NCBI GenBank assembly: GCA_001828545.1
Contig: MHYW01000122.1
Location: 1-15,545 of the forward strand
DNA: 15,545 nt
Reading direction: 5' to 3'
Origin: Planctomycetes bacterium RIFCSPHIGHO2_12_FULL_52_36
Lineage (GTDB): Bacteria > Planctomycetota > Brocadiia > Brocadiales > Bathyanammoxibiaceae
Shown: positions 13,455 through 15,545 of the stretch, one piece after another
Position numbering within the stretch: position 1 is the stretch's first letter
How the letters are laid out: each line of letters starts with the position of its first letter
Program-made: the position numbers and the translations under genes
The notes under the pieces: model-generated
Databases searched by the model: none
What the model was told of the DNA's origin: nothing
What the model saw: the letters and a program-made list of their open reading frames with translations, nothing else

Positions 13455-15113
13455 GTGTCCATCGTAGGTCGGTCCGTCTTAAGCGGAAAGACCCTCCCCG
13501 TAGCAGTCTTCTTTCTGGCCATTATTGTTGTGGGGTGTGTCCCTGCTGCTAAGAAGCTCCCTACAGACTCTGTTACGTCCCCCAGCCTGACAGACCTTCC
13601 CAAGAAAAAGAGACTTGAGGAATTACCTGTCCTGCAGTTGGAGGAGAAGGTAAAAAAGCCCGACCCCCCCAGGGTCTACAGCCTTTTTGTCAGGGATGCC
13701 GACATAAGAGACGTCCTCCAGGGTTTTTCTAAAGAAGGCAAGGTCAATATCATTGTAGACCCGGATGTATCAGGAAAAGTAACTCTAGACCTAAAAGACG
13801 TGACCATGGCTCAGGCCATGGATGCCCTACTGAGCCCTATGGGTCTGGAGTACAGGGTAGATAGCGGTTTTATAAGGGTATCCAAACCCAAAGCTATTAC
13901 AAGGATGTTCCGCCTTAACTATATCCTTACCAAGAGGAGCGGCGAGAGGTTCCTTTCTACCAGTGTGGGTTCTGCGGCAACAGGTGGTACATTAACGGCA
14001 GGTAAGAGTGAGGTAAAAGGGACGGATACACAGGACATTTTCCAGGAGATAGAGATGTCCCTGGTAGCCATAGGGTTAAAGTCGGCCGGAATGCTTGGTG
14101 CGCAAGGAAGCGGTGGGGCAGGGGCGGCACTATCCATTATTACCACCCTGCCGCCAGGTATAAAGGGCTTATTCTCTATTAACCGTCAGGCTGGCATAAT
14201 CCTGGTAACTGCCTTTCCTGAAGTAATTGCCAAGGTGGCTGAATTACTTGAGGCCGTAGAGGGTACCATCCAGAGACAAGTACTTATACAAGCAAAGATA
14301 GTGGAGGTCTTCCTCAATGACGAATTCCGATACGGCATAAACTTTGATATGCTCTTCGGAGGGGCATATAAAACGGGCAACAGGAGACCTCCAGCTGCGG
14401 CCATTGGACAAAGCATGGACACAAATAGAAAGCTATTACCCGAGATTGCGAGGGATATAAAAACCGTAGCAGGATTCTTCCAATTCACTTTAAGGACTGG
14501 GGACATAGAGCCCATCGTAGAGGCCCTATCCATTCAGGGAGACGTAAACGTTATCTCCAGCCCCAAGATCTCCACCCTGAACAATCAGACTGCCATAATA
14601 AGGGTGGGACAACAAAAGACGTTCTTTTCGGTTTCAACGACAGTTACTTCAGGAACGGGGACCGCCACAACAAGCTCAAACGTGGAGGAGAATACAATCA
14701 CAGTGGGCGTTACCATGGACGTTACCCCTCAGATAAGTCAAGATGGGTTCATTACCATGAACATACACCCCAGCGTTACAGAGCAAGTAGGCGAGACCAC
14801 CGTTAGTACCCCCACCGCATCCGCCACGGCACCCATCCTGGACGTGAGGGAGACGGATACTGTAATAAGGGTGAAAGACGGTGAGACGATTGCAATAGGC
14901 GGCCTTATGCAAGATAAAAAGAACTTGAACGAAAACCAGGTGCCTGTCCTGGGGAAGATACCTGGACTGGGTTTCCTCTTTAAGGAGGTAGATAACAAAA
15001 AGAGTAAGAGAGACATGGTAATATTCCTTACGCCTACCATCGTTGCTGGAGAAAGGGTAGAAGACCTGGCTACCGAGGATATCCAGAGACTAAAACTTAC
15101 GGAGAGAAGATGA
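13455..15113 (+). CDS. mshL: MshL-type pilus/secretion secretin, lipoprotein
   Basis: An outer-membrane secretin of 552 residues, the gated ring through which a type IV (MSHA-type) pilus or type II secretion substrate passes. GTG 13455 follows AGGAGG by four bases. The signal peptide ends in lipobox V-V-G-C with Cys28, so it is probably a self-piloting lipoprotein. Residues 75-145 are the N0/STN domain (VYSLFVRDADIRDVLQGFS; VNIIVDPDVSGKVTL). Residues 150-240 match the MshL-specific segment (FRLNYILTKRSGERFLSTS, then a Gly/Ser-rich part). The N1 domain is at about 240-270 and the secretin domain at 355-530, with NVISSPKISTLNNQTAIIRVG, VGVTMDVTPQIS and PVLGKIPGLGFLF (497-509), ending in MVIFLTPTIV. 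The ATPase gene follows after four bases, matching the mshL-mshM order of Vibrio. Pilin, GspE and GspF genes are not in the window. Confidence 0.92.
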   Translation: MSIVGRSVLSGKTLPVAVFFLAIIVVGCVPAAKKLPTDSVTSPSLTDLPKKKRLEELPVLQLEEKVKKPDPPRVYSLFVRDADIRDVLQGFSKEGKVNIIVDPDVSGKVTLDLKDVTMAQAMDALLSPMGLEYRVDSGFIRVSKPKAITRMFRLNYILTKRSGERFLSTSVGSAATGGTLTAGKSEVKGTDTQDIFQEIEMSLVAIGLKSAGMLGAQGSGGAGAALSIITTLPPGIKGLFSINRQAGIILVTAFPEVIAKVAELLEAVEGTIQRQVLIQAKIVEVFLNDEFRYGINFDMLFGGAYKTGNRRPPAAAIGQSMDTNRKLLPEIARDIKTVAGFFQFTLRTGDIEPIVEALSIQGDVNVISSPKISTLNNQTAIIRVGQQKTFFSVSTTVTSGTGTATTSSNVEENTITVGVTMDVTPQISQDGFITMNIHPSVTEQVGETTVSTPTASATAPILDVRETDTVIRVKDGETIAIGGLMQDKKNLNENQVPVLGKIPGLGFLFKEVDNKKSKRDMVIFLTPTIVAGERVEDLATEDIQRLKLTERR

Positions 15114-15117
15114 GCCT

Positions 15118-15545
15118 ATGTACCTAGAATTTTTTGGTCTAAAAGAGAAACCCTTCAGCCTCACCCCCGACCCTAAATTCTTCTTCCAGAGTGAGACGCA
15201 TAAGGCCAATTTAGAACAGGCCCTGTATGGGATTATGCACAGGGAGGGCTTTATAGTGGTGACGGGCGCCATAGGCGCAGGGAAGACCACCCTCTGCCGA
15301 ACCATCTACGATAAGCTGGATAGGAAGACCCATACCGCCATGATACTTAACCCCTTCCTCTCGGAGGATGAACTTCTGGAGACCGTCCTTCATGAATTCG
15401 GCATCCTGGAGAAGGGCGGTACTCGGCTCTCCAAGAAGGAGATGCTGGACAAGCTGAACGAATTCTTACTGAATACCCTTAAAGGGGGGGAGAACGCCAT
15501 CCTCATAATAGATGAGGCCCAGAACCTGCCCATGCCTGCCCTGGA
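15118..15545 (+). CDS. ExeA/MshM-like AAA ATPase (second copy, 3' end outside window)
   Basis: The start of a second ExeA/MshM-type ATPase; 142 codons are visible and the frame is open at the right edge. The N-terminus MYLEFFGLKEKPFSLTPDPKF is the family signature. Walker A is G50-A-I-G-A-G-K-T57 and Walker B is AILIIDEAQ. Motif positions are the same as in the gene at 10875, so the two are paralogues that diverged in sequence. The ATG lies four bases after the mshL stop, in the order of mshL and mshM in MSHA pilus operons, so this copy is the better candidate for the true MshM partner of the secretin. It may hold a C-terminal membrane or peptidoglycan-binding part, which cannot be seen here. 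Confidence 0.93.
   Translation, partial: MYLEFFGLKEKPFSLTPDPKFFFQSETHKANLEQALYGIMHREGFIVVTGAIGAGKTTLCRTIYDKLDRKTHTAMILNPFLSEDELLETVLHEFGILEKGGTRLSKKEMLDKLNEFLLNTLKGGENAILIIDEAQNLPMPAL

Overview
The window looks like chromosomal DNA from a Gram-negative bacterium of roughly balanced base composition, rich in AGG (Arg) and ATA/GTA codons. Lipoprotein signal peptides and an outer-membrane secretin show a diderm envelope. A hemA gene coupled to a CcsA/HemX-type heme-handling membrane protein, together with the protein style, suggests an anammox-type planctomycete (Brocadiales), a Nitrospirota member or a deltaproteobacterium. This assignment is an inference with low confidence. No phage, integrase, transposase, rRNA, tRNA or CRISPR array is visible.

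Layout. Left block, minus strand (4025 to 1): ccsA/hemX-like, then hemA one base later, then a B12-binding radical SAM gene with its own consensus promoter; that gene runs off the left edge and ends in a STAS-like segment. Middle, plus strand (4139 to 6161): two small lipoproteins (one with a single Ig-like Big_1-type domain, one Pro/Ser/Thr-rich) and an orphan ModA-type periplasmic binding protein. A lone trmD (minus, 6941 to 6237) converges on modA, with a long heptad-repeat hairpin at the junction.

From 7255 to the right edge everything is on the plus strand. First comes a surface-sugar cassette of PIG-L deacetylase, DegT/DnrJ/EryC1 aminotransferase and WbqC-family protein, joined by two ATGA start/stop overlaps. 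A WecA/MraY-like polyprenyl-phosphate sugar-1-phosphate transferase follows. Next is a pilus/secretion block: ExeA/MshM-like ATPase, a degenerate HD-GYP protein, an MshL-type lipoprotein secretin, and a second ExeA/MshM-like ATPase cut by the right edge. The glycan genes could build or decorate a surface polysaccharide or a pilus; the secretin and ATPases belong to a type IV pilus (MSHA-like) or type II secretion-like machine whose motor and pilins would lie further right.

Many spacers carry small dispersed palindromes or heptanucleotide tandem repeats. In at least two genes (modA N-terminus, wbqC C-terminus) repeat DNA has become coding sequence, and the trmD stop codon lies inside a repeat arm. 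The most notable points are the HD-GYP protein whose metal-binding residues are largely replaced, the STAS-like tail on the radical SAM protein, and the repeat family with its effects on gene ends.
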